Shown: positions 15,364 through 23,578 of the stretch, piece after piece
How positions within the stretch are numbered: the first letter of the stretch is position 1
Layout of the letters: each line of letters begins with the position of its first letter
Assembly: GCA_964242575.1 (NCBI GenBank)
Contig: CAXTCN010000012.1
Location: 12,585 to 76,584 of the forward strand
Direction: 5' to 3'
Length of the DNA stretch: 64,000 nt
DNA from: JANPPS01 sp964242575
GTDB lineage: Bacteria; Pseudomonadota; Alphaproteobacteria; Acetobacterales; Acetobacteraceae
The notes under the pieces: generated by a model
Databases searched by the model: none
Seen by the model: the letters and a program-made list of their open reading frames with translations, nothing else
What the model was told of the DNA's origin: nothing
Made by a program: the position numbers and the translations under genes

Positions 15364-16227
15364 ATGCGGATCGCGGCGCTGACGATGGTTTACAACGAGC
15401 CGCTGTGGGCCAAGGCGTGGGCGCGGCACTATGCGGCGGAGCTGGGGGCGGAGCATTGCGTGATGCTCGACCATGGCTCCGACGACGGCAGCACGGCGGC
15501 GGACCGGTTGGGCGCGCCGGTGCGGGTGGAGCGGCTGCACCGGTCGCCGTTGGATGAGGAGTGGCGGCTGCGGGTGGTGACGGCGCGGGTGCGGGGGTTG
15601 CTGCGCGAGTACGACGCGGTGTTCCACTCGGACGTGGACGAGCTGCTGGTCGCGGACCCGGCGCGCTATGCCGGCCTGCGCGCGTTGGCGGAGGGCACAA
15701 CCGCGCCGGTGCTGACGGCGGTGGGGCTGGACGTGCAGCACATGCCGGACGAGGCGGCGCTGGACCCTGGGCGGCCGGTGGGCGCGCAGCGGAGCTGGGT
15801 GCGGTTTTCGGCGGCGATGTGCAAGCCGGCGCTGGTGCGCCATCCCGTCGCGTGGTGCCCGGGGTTCCACAGCAGCGACGCGGACTTGATTTTCGATGGG
15901 TTGTACCTGTTGCATATGCGCTATGCGGATTTGGACGCCGGGCTGCTGCGGCTGGCGCGGACGCGGGGCCAGGCGTTCGCCGGGCCGGAGGTGGCGGTGC
16001 ACCAGCGGGTGACGGACACGGAGTTTGCGGCGATGATGCGCGCCATCGCCGGCCTGCCGCGGGGGACAGGCGAGCTTGACCCGGCCGCTGCGCCGTTGGC
16101 GCCCTGGCTCGACCGGCTGCGGCAGTCGCGCGCGGCGCGGGAGACGGAGCGGTTCAAGCTGGACTTGGCGCTGTCCGGCAACGAGCTTTGGCAGGCTGGC
16201 CGGCTGTTGCGGGCGGTGCGCGGCTAG
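15364..16227 (+). CDS. Glycosyltransferase family 2/92-like
   Basis: A 287-residue GT-A-like glycosyltransferase. The ATG at 15364 (MRIAALTMVYNE) starts at the first strand; a GTG 15 bases upstream is possible. Motifs are TMVYNEPLW, HYAAELGAEHCVMLDHGSDDGS, and AVFHSDVDELLV (DxD metal site DVD with following E), then FHSSDADLIFDGLYLLHMRY and VAVHQRVTD. This arrangement fits the Glyco_tranf_2_4 group that transfers sugars onto surface glycans. It is the third glycosyltransferase within 12 kb, though the genes are not in one operon. Confidence 0.88.
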   Translation: MRIAALTMVYNEPLWAKAWARHYAAELGAEHCVMLDHGSDDGSTAADRLGAPVRVERLHRSPLDEEWRLRVVTARVRGLLREYDAVFHSDVDELLVADPARYAGLRALAEGTTAPVLTAVGLDVQHMPDEAALDPGRPVGAQRSWVRFSAAMCKPALVRHPVAWCPGFHSSDADLIFDGLYLLHMRYADLDAGLLRLARTRGQAFAGPEVAVHQRVTDTEFAAMMRAIAGLPRGTGELDPAAAPLAPWLDRLRQSRAARETERFKLDLALSGNELWQAGRLLRAVRG

Positions 16228-16280
16228 GCGCGAGGGCAATGCCGCACCATGTCATGACGCACGACGTATGGGGATTGGGG

Positions 16281-16742
16281 ATGACGGAGCGCAATACTCG
16301 GGCACGGGCGGTGGCGATCGCGTTGCGGCGGCAACGGCCGGACCCCGCGCCGTGGTGGATGTGGGCGGTGCTGGCGGTGGGCTTGTCGTTGGCGGCGGCG
16401 TCGTCGGCACGGGCGCAGCCGGCGGTGCCGGGGACCGGGCCGGGCGCGCAGCCCATCCCGGAGGTGGTGCGGCCCGGCGCGCCGACCTTGCCGCCGGGCG
16501 CAGGCGGGGACACCGGCCTGACGCAGCCCAGGAGCGAGACGCCGTCCGTGCCGGGCACCGGCGATGCGGCGCGGCCGGTGCCGGACGCGGGCGTGGTCGC
16601 GCCGGTGCCGCGCGGGACGATCACGCCGCCGGCGGGCGCGGGCGGCGACACTCCGGTGATCCGGCCGCCATCGGCCAGCACGATGCCGGTGATCCGGCCG
16701 CCGGGCAGCCCGGGCGGCAATCCGGACGTGGTGCCGAAGTAG
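16281..16742 (+). CDS. Secreted Pro/Gly-rich low-complexity protein
   Basis: A 153-residue protein starting at ATG 16281, preceded by GGGGATTGGGG. A cytoplasmic basic N-terminus (TERNTRARAVAIALRRQR) precedes a hydrophobic segment, WWMWAVLAVGLSLAAASSARA, with a signal-peptidase-like ARA/QP junction. The mature part is repetitive and disordered, rich in Pro, Gly, Val and Thr (PAVPGTGPGAQPIPEVVRPG; GGDTPVIRPPS; MPVIRPPGSPGG). It is probably periplasmic or anchored. No family recognised; function unknown. Confidence 0.55.
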   Translation: MTERNTRARAVAIALRRQRPDPAPWWMWAVLAVGLSLAAASSARAQPAVPGTGPGAQPIPEVVRPGAPTLPPGAGGDTGLTQPRSETPSVPGTGDAARPVPDAGVVAPVPRGTITPPAGAGGDTPVIRPPSASTMPVIRPPGSPGGNPDVVPK

Positions 16743-16749
16743 GGCCGCG

Positions 16750-17100
16750 TCAGCGCGCCGGCGCAGCCAGGGCAAACGTGCAACGGGGGGTCACGTACTC
16801 CCCGGTCGCGGCCTCGCGCGTCCACTTGGCATTAAGCCGGGTCGTATAGGGCTGGCGGTCCGCGCCCCGGACGGTGCGCTCCGCGGTGATGGCGCCGTCG
16901 GCGGTGGCGGTGCCCTTGAGGGTCCATGTGCCCTCGTCCGGGTTGAACACCACCGCGCCGTCACGCAGCACCAGGGTCGCTTGGCTGGCGCGGCAGGCGG
17001 CGGAGGGTGCTGCGGGCGTCAGCGTGCCGATGAAGCGCATCGACGGCGTGGCCGGGGTGGCGCAGGCGGAAAGCAGCAGCAGCGGGAGCATCGGGCGCAT
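16750..17100 (-). CDS. Small lipoprotein
   Basis: A 116-residue protein starting at ATG 17098-17100, chosen because it begins directly at a lipoprotein signal MRPMLPLLLLSACA (lipobox LLSAC); a longer frame upstream has no signal. The mature domain reads MRFIGTLTPAAPSAACRASQ, LVLRDGAVVFNPDEGTWTLKG and a terminal YVTPRCTFAL, with two Cys that could pair. The pattern suggests a small beta-rich periplasmic domain. No named family. It converges with the Pro-rich gene. Confidence 0.65.
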   Translation of the reverse strand: MRPMLPLLLLSACATPATPSMRFIGTLTPAAPSAACRASQATLVLRDGAVVFNPDEGTWTLKGTATADGAITAERTVRGADRQPYTTRLNAKWTREAATGEYVTPRCTFALAAPAR

Positions 17101-17263
17101 CGCGGCGGCATAGCGCGGGCGTGCCGGGCCGGCCAGCGTTAACGTTCGTGCAAGCTTTGCGCGGTATCCCTCATGCAGGCAGTGAACAAGGAACGTCATG
17201 CGACAGGGTGCGTTGGCTGGTGGAAGCGGCCGCAAGCGGGCCGGGCGCTAACGGGGGGCTGGG

Positions 17264-18070
17264 ATGCGGGTGCACCATCTGAACTGCGGGGCGATGCAGC
17301 CGTTGGGCGGCGTGCTGTTCGACGGGGTGACGCGCGGCCTCGGCCCGGCGACGCTGGCGTGCCACTGCCTGCTGCTGGAAAGCGCGTCCGGGCTGGTGCT
17401 GGTGGACACAGGCGTGGTGGGACAGGACGCGCGGCAGTCCCGGGAGGCGCACCATCCGGCGTTCCTGGCGGTGGACAACCCGCGGCTCGACCCGGCCGAA
17501 AGCGCCGCGGCGCAAGTGCGGGCGCTGGGGTTCCGCACCGAGGACGTGCGGCACGTCGTCATGACGCACCTGGACTTCGACCATGCCGCCGGGCTGGTGG
17601 ATTTTCCTGGCGCGACGGTCCACCTGTCGGTCCAGGAGGCGGCGGCGGCGCGGCGGCCGGACGGGGCGAAGGCGCGCGCCCGCTACCGGCCGAAGCAGTG
17701 GGGCGCCATGGAGCGGTGGAAGGCCTGGGACTTCGACCGAACCTGGTTCGGACTGCCGGCAGTCGAGGCTTTGGGGGCGGAGCTGTTGCTGGTGAGCCTG
17801 CCGGGGCACACGCCGGGCCACTGCGGGGTGGCGGTGCGGGACGGCGGCCGGTGGCTGCTGCACGCGGGGGACGCGGTGTTCTTCCGGCGGGAACTGGATG
17901 CCGCGCCATCGATGCCGACGGGCGCGCGGGGCTACCAATGGTTCATGGAGACCAGCCAGCGCGACCGGCGGCGCTCGGTGCGGGCATTGCGGGGGCTGGT
18001 GGCGGAGCACGGGGACGACGTGCGGGTGGTGTGCACGCACGACCCGCTGCTGGTGGACGCAGGGGTTTGA
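17264..18070 (+). CDS. MBL-fold metallohydrolase (AHL-lactonase-like)
   Basis: A 268-residue cytoplasmic metallo-beta-lactamase fold protein. Metal-binding motifs are all present: THLDFDHAAG (HxDxDH variant of HxHxDH), PGHTPGHCG, LLHAGDAVF and VVCTHDPLL. The THLDFDH form is typical of the AhlA/PPH-like branch that includes quorum-quenching lactonases, but many relatives have other substrates. The start ATG follows GGGGGCTGGG. The next gene overlaps its stop, so they form a small operon. Confidence 0.9.
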   Translation: MRVHHLNCGAMQPLGGVLFDGVTRGLGPATLACHCLLLESASGLVLVDTGVVGQDARQSREAHHPAFLAVDNPRLDPAESAAAQVRALGFRTEDVRHVVMTHLDFDHAAGLVDFPGATVHLSVQEAAAARRPDGAKARARYRPKQWGAMERWKAWDFDRTWFGLPAVEALGAELLLVSLPGHTPGHCGVAVRDGGRWLLHAGDAVFFRRELDAAPSMPTGARGYQWFMETSQRDRRRSVRALRGLVAEHGDDVRVVCTHDPLLVDAGV

Positions 18071-18429
18071 TGGTGCGGTTGATAATGCCCGCGTTGCTCG
18101 CGGCGCTGCTGGCGGCGCCGGTTTCCGCGCGGGCGCAAACCATCCCGGTCCCGAGCGACACCCGGGCCAGCTACACCGTGCTGCAACTGACGCCGCGGCC
18201 GGACGGGCTGGTGGAGCTGCTGAACCAGCGGGTCGGCCCGTCCGGCACCAGCTTCGCGCGCCGCGAGGTGGACTGCCGCAACAACCAGTTCCGTTTCCTG
18301 GGCGACGGCGAGACGTTGGAGCAGGCCCAGCGCCCGTTGAAGGTGCCGCAGGTCAGCCAGCGGTTGATTAAGGACACGGTGCAGTGGGACGTGTTCCGCT
18401 TCGTGTGCGATGGCGGTGCGCCGCGGTGA
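18070..18429 (+). CDS. Small exported protein of unknown function
   Basis: A 119-residue protein. ATG at 18070 overlaps the MBL stop (TGATG). The signal peptide MVRLIMPALLAALLAAPVSARA ends before QT. The mature domain (SYTVLQLTPRPDGLVELLNQ; FARREVDCRNNQFRFLGDGE; WDVFRFVCDGG) has two Cys that may form a disulfide and resembles small periplasmic surface-adhesion-like domains of Acetobacteraceae. No family named. Downstream there is a short GC-rich inverted repeat (CGCGG/CCGCG) before TTTA around 18440, a weak terminator candidate. Confidence 0.65.
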   Translation: MVRLIMPALLAALLAAPVSARAQTIPVPSDTRASYTVLQLTPRPDGLVELLNQRVGPSGTSFARREVDCRNNQFRFLGDGETLEQAQRPLKVPQVSQRLIKDTVQWDVFRFVCDGGAPR

Positions 18430-18640
18430 CGCGGCGGGCCGCGTTTAGGCGGGAGTACTGGGCGTAGGAAAAAATGCAAAAGCTATACTTTCCACAATCA
18501 AACAAGTAAGTGCACTATGAGCAGCCTTGTTCATTTGAGCTTGTCATATGGCGAGGTTGCCGGGTCAAGTAACACTGACTTTGGCTTGGCTCCTGGCTTT
18601 TCAAGGAAAGAGCGAGAGAGGAGTTTACTTGGTATTGTGC

Positions 18641-19567
18641 GCTTATGTGGATGATAGCGGTCGAGGAAATAAGCCCGTCTTCGTTTTAGCAGGACTTCTT
18701 GCTGATACCGCTTCCTGGGCCAGGTTTTCCGACGATTGAGATGAAGAACTAAAGAAAGAGCCGTTCAAAAGATACAGCAAAATGCAAGAGTATATGCGGC
18801 TTGATATATGGGATGATCCGACATCGCCGCAAAGGTTAGCAAAGCTTTATGCACTTCAAAGCATTATGAACAAACACGTAGAATGCGGATTTTCAATTTC
18901 GTTTCTCAGTGGCGATTACAGGGAAATCTTCAAAGAGGCAGTTCCAAAACTCTGGCGTTCGGAATATCACTTTGCTGTTAGAGCTTTCATTTCTGAACTT
19001 CTTAATCACGAATACGAAAGCGGGCGAACGAGTAAGATCGACTTCATTTTCGATGAGCAGACTAACGAGAGCGCCGCTGTTGAGATTTCATGGAAGCGTC
19101 TAAAGCAAGGCGGTGCCTCGAGTAGATTTAGGAGAAGGATGGGATCTATCACTTACGGGTCCGACCAACACCTTAGGCCCCTTCAAGCTGCAGATATGAT
19201 GGCTTGGCTATCTAGAAGGATGTCTGCTGACATGCTTGGGGATGCCGGACAACTCTGGCCTGAAAACGCAGGTGAGCCACTTTACGATGCCAGAATTCTT
19301 AACATGGGGAACCCGAAAATGGTTCTGGAGGCGATCCAGGCAGGGGACGGAACCCCCGCAGACGCGCATGCCATGGCTCTTAGGTTGTCCTCTAAAGCTT
19401 GGCACGCAGGGCGCGGCCTAAACATACCCATGAGAAACAGGTTTATCGATCGCGAGCAGCTGGAGATGCACCGAAACCGCTTAGTGGCAGCGGGTGAGCT
19501 TGTGCTCAAGCCAGATACACCGCGCCTAACTAGGCGCCAGCGCAAGCAATTATCTCAAAATCAATGA
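18641..19567 (+). pseudogene. DUF3800 protein interrupted by one in-frame TGA
   Basis: The frame begins at TTG 18641 with AGGAG five bases upstream (LVLCAYVDDSGRGNKPVFVLAGLL). It reads to FSDD, then TGA at 18737-18739, and continues in the same frame for 276 codons (DEELKKEPFKRY; IDFIFDEQTNES; HLRPLQAADMMAWLSRR). The opening YVDDSG, the FIFDE segment and LQAADMMAWL are DUF3800 hallmarks (an RNase H-like fold). The position of TGA is where the family often has Trp, so a single TGG to TGA change explains it. The region is A+T-richer than its neighbours, which suggests a transferred gene. DUF3800 genes are frequent in phages and islands. Confidence 0.8.
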
Positions 19568-19804
19568 TTGTTTCCGAACTGTTTAGAGATAGTACAGGCA
19601 AATGCTCTCTCAGATTTTTAGCCGTTTCTCTCAAAGTAATCCTTGGTATCCGCCCCAAGTAAGACTATGCCTTCCAGTAGCGTGTAGGGTCGTGGTGCGC
19701 GCCAATACGCCGTTCCAACCCTGGTTACAACGATAGTAACGAACGCGCGCTGTCCAGTACAGCGCCGGGTTCTGCACGCTGAATATGCAAGTCACGGAGG
19801 CCCC
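19568..19804. other. Intergenic leader before the terminase genes
   Basis: About 237 bases, moderately A+T-rich on the left and GC-rich toward the right. No gene is seen. It probably contains the promoter of the phage structural operon, but no convincing -35/-10 pair can be assigned. GGAGG lies 9-13 bases before the ATG at 19805. Confidence 0.4.
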
Positions 19805-20023
19805 ATGCCGACGCCGCTGGAAGTGCTGCTGCGCGTGATGAACCGGAAATGGACGGAGGGGGACGAGGACGGGGCGGTGCAGTTGGCCAAGGCCGCCGCG
19901 CCGTATGTCCACCCGCGGGCGGCGGCGCGGGGGTCAGTGGATTTGGCGGAAGTGGGGGACGATGAGCTGGAACGGATGCACGGCGGCGACGGAGCGGGCG
20001 CTGCGGAGGGACCTCCGGACTAG
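19805..20023 (+). CDS. Putative terminase small subunit
   Basis: A 72-residue acidic protein, MPTPLEVLLRVMNRKWTEG, then GAVQLAKAAAPYVHPRAAAR, a segment seen in small alphaproteobacterial phage proteins encoded directly before the large terminase. It would recognise phage DNA and present it to TerL. A GGAGG ribosome-binding site precedes the ATG. The gene overlaps the large-subunit gene by 62 bases, unusual in extent but with both frames supported. It is shorter than most TerS proteins and lacks a clear helix-turn-helix, so the role rests mainly on position. Confidence 0.6.
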   Translation: MPTPLEVLLRVMNRKWTEGDEDGAVQLAKAAAPYVHPRAAARGSVDLAEVGDDELERMHGGDGAGAAEGPPD

Positions 20024-21359
20024 CTTCGCGCGCTGGGCCGGGTTCGCGTTGGCGCCGCTGGGCCAGGCGCCGGCGCGGCACCACCGGCTGATGATCCAGG
20101 AGCTTGAGGCGGTGGCGCGCGGGGATTGCGACCGGCTGATGCTGCTGATGCCGCCTGGTTCGGCCAAAAGCACCTACGCCAGCCTGCTGTTCCCGCCGTG
20201 GTTCATGGCCCGGCAACCTGGCGCGCAAGTCATCGCCGTGAGCCATACGGCGGCGCTCGCGGAGGCGTTCGGGCGCGGGGTGCGCGGGGCCGTCACGCAG
20301 CACGGCGCGCGGCTGGGCGTGCGGCTGGACGGCGCAAGCCGGGCGGCGGGGCGGTTCGGGACATCGGGCGGCGGCGGCTATTACGCGACCGGGGTGCGCG
20401 GGCCGGTGACCGGGCGCCGGGCGGATTTGCTGCTGATCGACGACCCGGTGAAGTCCCAGGCGGAGGCCGACAGCGCGCCCCTGCGGGACCGGGCGTGGGA
20501 CTGGTATCGCTCGGACCTGGTGACGCGACTGCGTCCCGGCGGGCGGATCGTGCTGGTGATGACGCGCTGGCACCCGGACGACCTCGGCGGACGGCTGCTG
20601 GAGGCGGCCGAGCTGGGCGGGGAGCCGTGGCGCGTGGTGCGCCTGCCGGCGCTGGCGGAGGGCGCCGACGCGCTGGGCCGCGCCCCCGGCGAGGCGCTGT
20701 GGCCGGAGTGGGAGGGCGTGGCCGCGCTGGAACGGAAGCGCCTGGCGGTCGGCGAGCGGGCGTTCGAGGCGCTGTTCCAGCAAAACCCGCGCGTGCCCGG
20801 CGGACGGCTGTTCCAGGTCGGGCGCATGGCAGTGGCGGACCAGCCGGCGGAGGGCGTGAGCGTGCGGGCCTGGGATTTGGCCGCGAGCGCCGGCGGCGAC
20901 TGGACCGCCGGCGTGCGCCTGGCGCGCGGCGACGCGGGCGCGTGGCAGGTGCGCGACGTGGTGCGGCTGCGCGGCGGCCCGGAGGACGTGGTGCAGGCCA
21001 TCCTGCGCACCGCCGAGCGGGACGGCGCCGGCGTCGCCATCGGCTTGCCGCAGGACCCCGGGCAGGCCGGGCGCAGCCAGGTCGCGTTCCTGACGCGGGC
21101 GCTGGCGGGCTGGCGGGTCATCAGCGGGCCGGAAAGCGGGGCCAAGGCGACGCGGGCCATGCCGGTCGCGAGCCAGGCGAACGCGGGCAACGTCAGCGTG
21201 TTGCGCGCCCCGTGGAACCGAGCTTTCCTGGAGGAGTTGCAGGACTTCCCGGGCGGCGCGAAGGACGACCAGGTGGACGCCCTGGCGCGGGCGTTCGGGA
21301 TGCTGCTGGAGGCGCGGACGCCGGCGCAGGTGCGGCGGATGGACTGGGGGTTGCGGTGA
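19962..21359 (+). CDS. Phage terminase large subunit
   Basis: A 465-residue DNA-packaging motor. The ATG at 19962 (MSWNGCTAATERALRRDL) is preferred over the upstream frame extension. The ATPase domain shows Walker A MPPGSAKST (about residues 63-71), Walker B ADLLLIDDP (about 154-162) and the coupling segment LVMTRWHPDDLGGRLL. The nuclease domain shows AWDLAASAGGDWTAG and KDDQVDALARAFG, supplying the acidic metal ligands. All key motifs are intact, so it is probably functional. It is followed without a gap by a TraB-like cargo gene rather than the portal gene. Confidence 0.93.
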   Translation: MSWNGCTAATERALRRDLRTSFARWAGFALAPLGQAPARHHRLMIQELEAVARGDCDRLMLLMPPGSAKSTYASLLFPPWFMARQPGAQVIAVSHTAALAEAFGRGVRGAVTQHGARLGVRLDGASRAAGRFGTSGGGGYYATGVRGPVTGRRADLLLIDDPVKSQAEADSAPLRDRAWDWYRSDLVTRLRPGGRIVLVMTRWHPDDLGGRLLEAAELGGEPWRVVRLPALAEGADALGRAPGEALWPEWEGVAALERKRLAVGERAFEALFQQNPRVPGGRLFQVGRMAVADQPAEGVSVRAWDLAASAGGDWTAGVRLARGDAGAWQVRDVVRLRGGPEDVVQAILRTAERDGAGVAIGLPQDPGQAGRSQVAFLTRALAGWRVISGPESGAKATRAMPVASQANAGNVSVLRAPWNRAFLEELQDFPGGAKDDQVDALARAFGMLLEARTPAQVRRMDWGLR

Positions 21360-22331
21360 ATGCGGCGTCGGGCGTTGCTGCTGGGCGTGCTGGCGGCGGG
21401 GTGCGCGGGGGATGGCCCGGGCGTCGCCGCGGACATTGAGGCGGCGGCGGACACGGAGCTGCGGCGGCGTCCCGCGTTCTACGTGAACGGCGAGGCGCGG
21501 GGCTGGCTGGTGCGGCGCGATGGCCATGAGGCCGGGCTGCTGTGGGGCACCTGGCATGTGGCATACGACGACGCCACGGTGATGCCGCGCGCCGTGCGGG
21601 CGCGGTTCAACGCCAGCGCCAGCCTTACGGTCGAGCGGCTGCTGTCGCGCTCGCAGTACGCGGCGCTGCGCGGCGCGCAGGAGGGCGCAGTGCGGCGTCC
21701 GGACCCGTCGGCGCTGTCCCGGCTGGGCGCGGAAACCTTGGCGGCGCTGGCGGAGGCCGGGGTGGACGCGGGCGACGCCGGGCTGAGCCTGCTGGGCTTG
21801 GCGGAGGCGGTCAGCGCCAACGCCATGACGGAGCCGGCGCCCATGCTGCCGCACACGGGCATCGTGGACGCCAACCTGGTCGGGTTCGCGCAGAGCATCG
21901 GCGTCCCGGTGCGGGCGCTGGAGGCCGAGGACGGCTACGTTGACCCTTTATATCAAGAGCCGAACGGCCCGGCCGCGGCGGCTCTGCTGCGCCAGGTGCT
22001 GCGTCAGGGCCAGGACGCGCGGGCGTTCCGTCGCGCGCTGCGCTCGTTGTACGCGGCCGGCCGGGTGGACCGCGTGCTGGCCGCGACGGTGGGCTGGCGG
22101 GCGGAACCGGCGGACCTGGCGCGCGACGACGCGGCGCGCGACGGCCTGTTGACCCGGCGCAACCTCGCCTGGCTGCCGGGGCTGGAGCGGACGTTGCGGG
22201 AGGACGGGTTCCACTTCGTGGCGTTCGGCGCCGGGCACTTGATGGGGGATGACGGGGTGGTGGCGCTGTTGCGCGGGCGCGGGTGGGACGTGGCGGCGTG
22301 CGTGGCGGATCGGTGCGGGTTGCCAGCGTGA
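21360..22331 (+). CDS. TraB/GumN family lipoprotein
   Basis: A 323-residue protein of the TraB/GumN (Tiki-like) superfamily, putative metallopeptidases. The N-terminus MRRRALLLGVLAAGCAGD carries a lipobox (LAAGC). The two family signatures are present: LLWGTWHVAYDD near residue 60, equivalent to GxxH, and FVAFGAGHLMGDDGVVALL near residue 290, equivalent to GxxHLxG. The start follows the terminase stop directly. A chromosomal-type envelope lipoprotein between terminase and portal is out of place for a phage core; it may be lysogenic-conversion cargo or host DNA that moved in. Confidence 0.85.
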   Translation: MRRRALLLGVLAAGCAGDGPGVAADIEAAADTELRRRPAFYVNGEARGWLVRRDGHEAGLLWGTWHVAYDDATVMPRAVRARFNASASLTVERLLSRSQYAALRGAQEGAVRRPDPSALSRLGAETLAALAEAGVDAGDAGLSLLGLAEAVSANAMTEPAPMLPHTGIVDANLVGFAQSIGVPVRALEAEDGYVDPLYQEPNGPAAAALLRQVLRQGQDARAFRRALRSLYAAGRVDRVLAATVGWRAEPADLARDDAARDGLLTRRNLAWLPGLERTLREDGFHFVAFGAGHLMGDDGVVALLRGRGWDVAACVADRCGLPA

Positions 22332-22480
22332 TGGCTTTGGGGGTGATGGGGCTTTGCTCCTGAAGCACTGTTGCCTGTATGCACGGTTTGAAGTGAACAG
22401 TTATTCTGAGCGACGCTGACGCCCTGACGTCTGCTGGCTTATGGCGGAGATGCAAAGCGAAGCAGGCTGTCGCCAAGATT

Positions 22481-22825
22481 ATGGTGGATGATCGTGAGAA
22501 TTGCCGCGAGGCATGGGTTGCGGCAGGGTTCGGCGTGGAGTTTGCCTTGAAGGCGTTAATTCTCAAGCGTGAGAGATTGAACGCGTGGCCTTCGCTGGAG
22601 CATCGCCCAGACCTCCATATCCATAACCTCAAAAAGCTGTTCAAGATCGCGGGGCTTGATCCGAACGCCGCTCCGACAGACGTGAAGCCAGCGATCCGGC
22701 AGGTTTTGGATTGGAACCGGAATCACGACTATGTGGCCAGGCCGATGCCGCGTAAGGTGGCCCGGTCGATGGTTGAGGCGGCGTTCGGGCCTTCGGGGGT
22801 GGTGGAGTGGTTGAAGTCTCTTTGA
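22481..22825 (+). CDS. HEPN-like small protein, start uncertain
   Basis: The ATG at 22481 gives 114 residues, but the same frame is open upstream to the TGA at 22394, adding about 28 residues (DADALTSAGLWRRCKAKQAVAKI) that resemble the start of HEPN-type proteins; no ATG, GTG or TTG is found there. The body contains AWVAAGFGVEFALKALILKRERLNAWP, PDLHIHNLKKLFKIAG and DWNRNHDYVARPMP. The hydrophobic helix with ALKALI and later RxxxxH-like residues fit a HEPN four-helix nucleic-acid-associated domain, but the catalytic RX4-6H motif is not certain. It overlaps the next gene and may form a two-gene unit with it. Confidence 0.5.
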   Translation: MVDDRENCREAWVAAGFGVEFALKALILKRERLNAWPSLEHRPDLHIHNLKKLFKIAGLDPNAAPTDVKPAIRQVLDWNRNHDYVARPMPRKVARSMVEAAFGPSGVVEWLKSL

Positions 22826-23340
22826 CCTTGGACCCAAAGATCAGCGCCGCCGCCGAACGCGCGCTTGACAGCCGGCGCATGCAAGCCGGCAAGGAGTATC
22901 TGGACGCGCTGCATCGGCTGGGCCTTGAGCCGGATGTGTTTTGCTGGATTTACGACGCAGTCGAGGACGGGATTGAACTTGCCATTGTTACGTCCATCGC
23001 AGAGCGTATTGGCAGCCTGGACATCTACAAGCTCTTGTTCCGTGCTTATGAGGCTGCGGCGACGCCACGCGACATAGACCCGTTTATTGTATCCATCTAT
23101 GGTCCCAACTCGTTCTATGGTGCCATGCTGCGCGAGCACATTCGCACTCTGGCGGCAGACGGAGCGTTCTCCGATCCTGGAAACGCCACGCGGTTCACGA
23201 CAGTCATGGAAAACTCGGCCGAGCTTAAAGTCATGCTTGCCCGAGGTGTGTATGCGAGGGGAGACACTCGCAGGTCAGCAGCCCAAGATTTGAAGAGATG
23301 GAGCCGTTTTAAGCAGAACGTGGAAGCGCTGGCTGCGTGA
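22807..23340 (+). CDS. Unknown protein paired with the HEPN-like gene
   Basis: A 177-residue protein starting at a GTG inside the last codons of the preceding gene (19-base overlap). It is helical and acidic at first (EVSLTLDPKISAAAERALDS; VFCWIYDAVEDGIELAIVTSIAERIG), then includes YGPNSFYGAMLREHI and a basic C-terminus (RRSAAQDLKRWSRFKQNVEAL). No family recognised. The tight overlap with a HEPN-like protein suggests a toxin-antitoxin-like or two-component defence cassette carried between terminase and portal. Confidence 0.5.
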   Translation: MVEVSLTLDPKISAAAERALDSRRMQAGKEYLDALHRLGLEPDVFCWIYDAVEDGIELAIVTSIAERIGSLDIYKLLFRAYEAAATPRDIDPFIVSIYGPNSFYGAMLREHIRTLAADGAFSDPGNATRFTTVMENSAELKVMLARGVYARGDTRRSAAQDLKRWSRFKQNVEALAA

Positions 23341-23578
23341 AGGCGGCTTTCTCAAAGTATTGACAATCGAGGCGCCTGGCCGTGCGGCCAGTGGTCCTTT
23401 CCAACCCGCGACGCCGGATGCGCCAGCGCCGCACCCGTAGCGGCTCGGCGCAGTGCCCTTATCTGGCATCCGGCGACAGTATGGTCGTGTGCGGCGCGTG
23501 CGCGCGACCACTGTGGGTTGCTGGCATTACGGTACGGCCGGCAGGCTGTTTCGGAACCACTTTCAGGCAGATGGATTG
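23341..23578. other. Intergenic region with a small hairpin
   Basis: About 240 bases. CTGGCC-GTGC-GGCCAG (23377-23392) is a perfect 6-bp stem with a tetraloop, but without a T-tract. Frames seen on both strands lack ribosome-binding sites and family resemblance. No gene is called. Confidence 0.35.

Noticed and set aside
19725..21854. A 709-codon minus-strand frame opposite the terminase
   Set aside because: Antisense shadow; TerL motifs are all on the plus strand.
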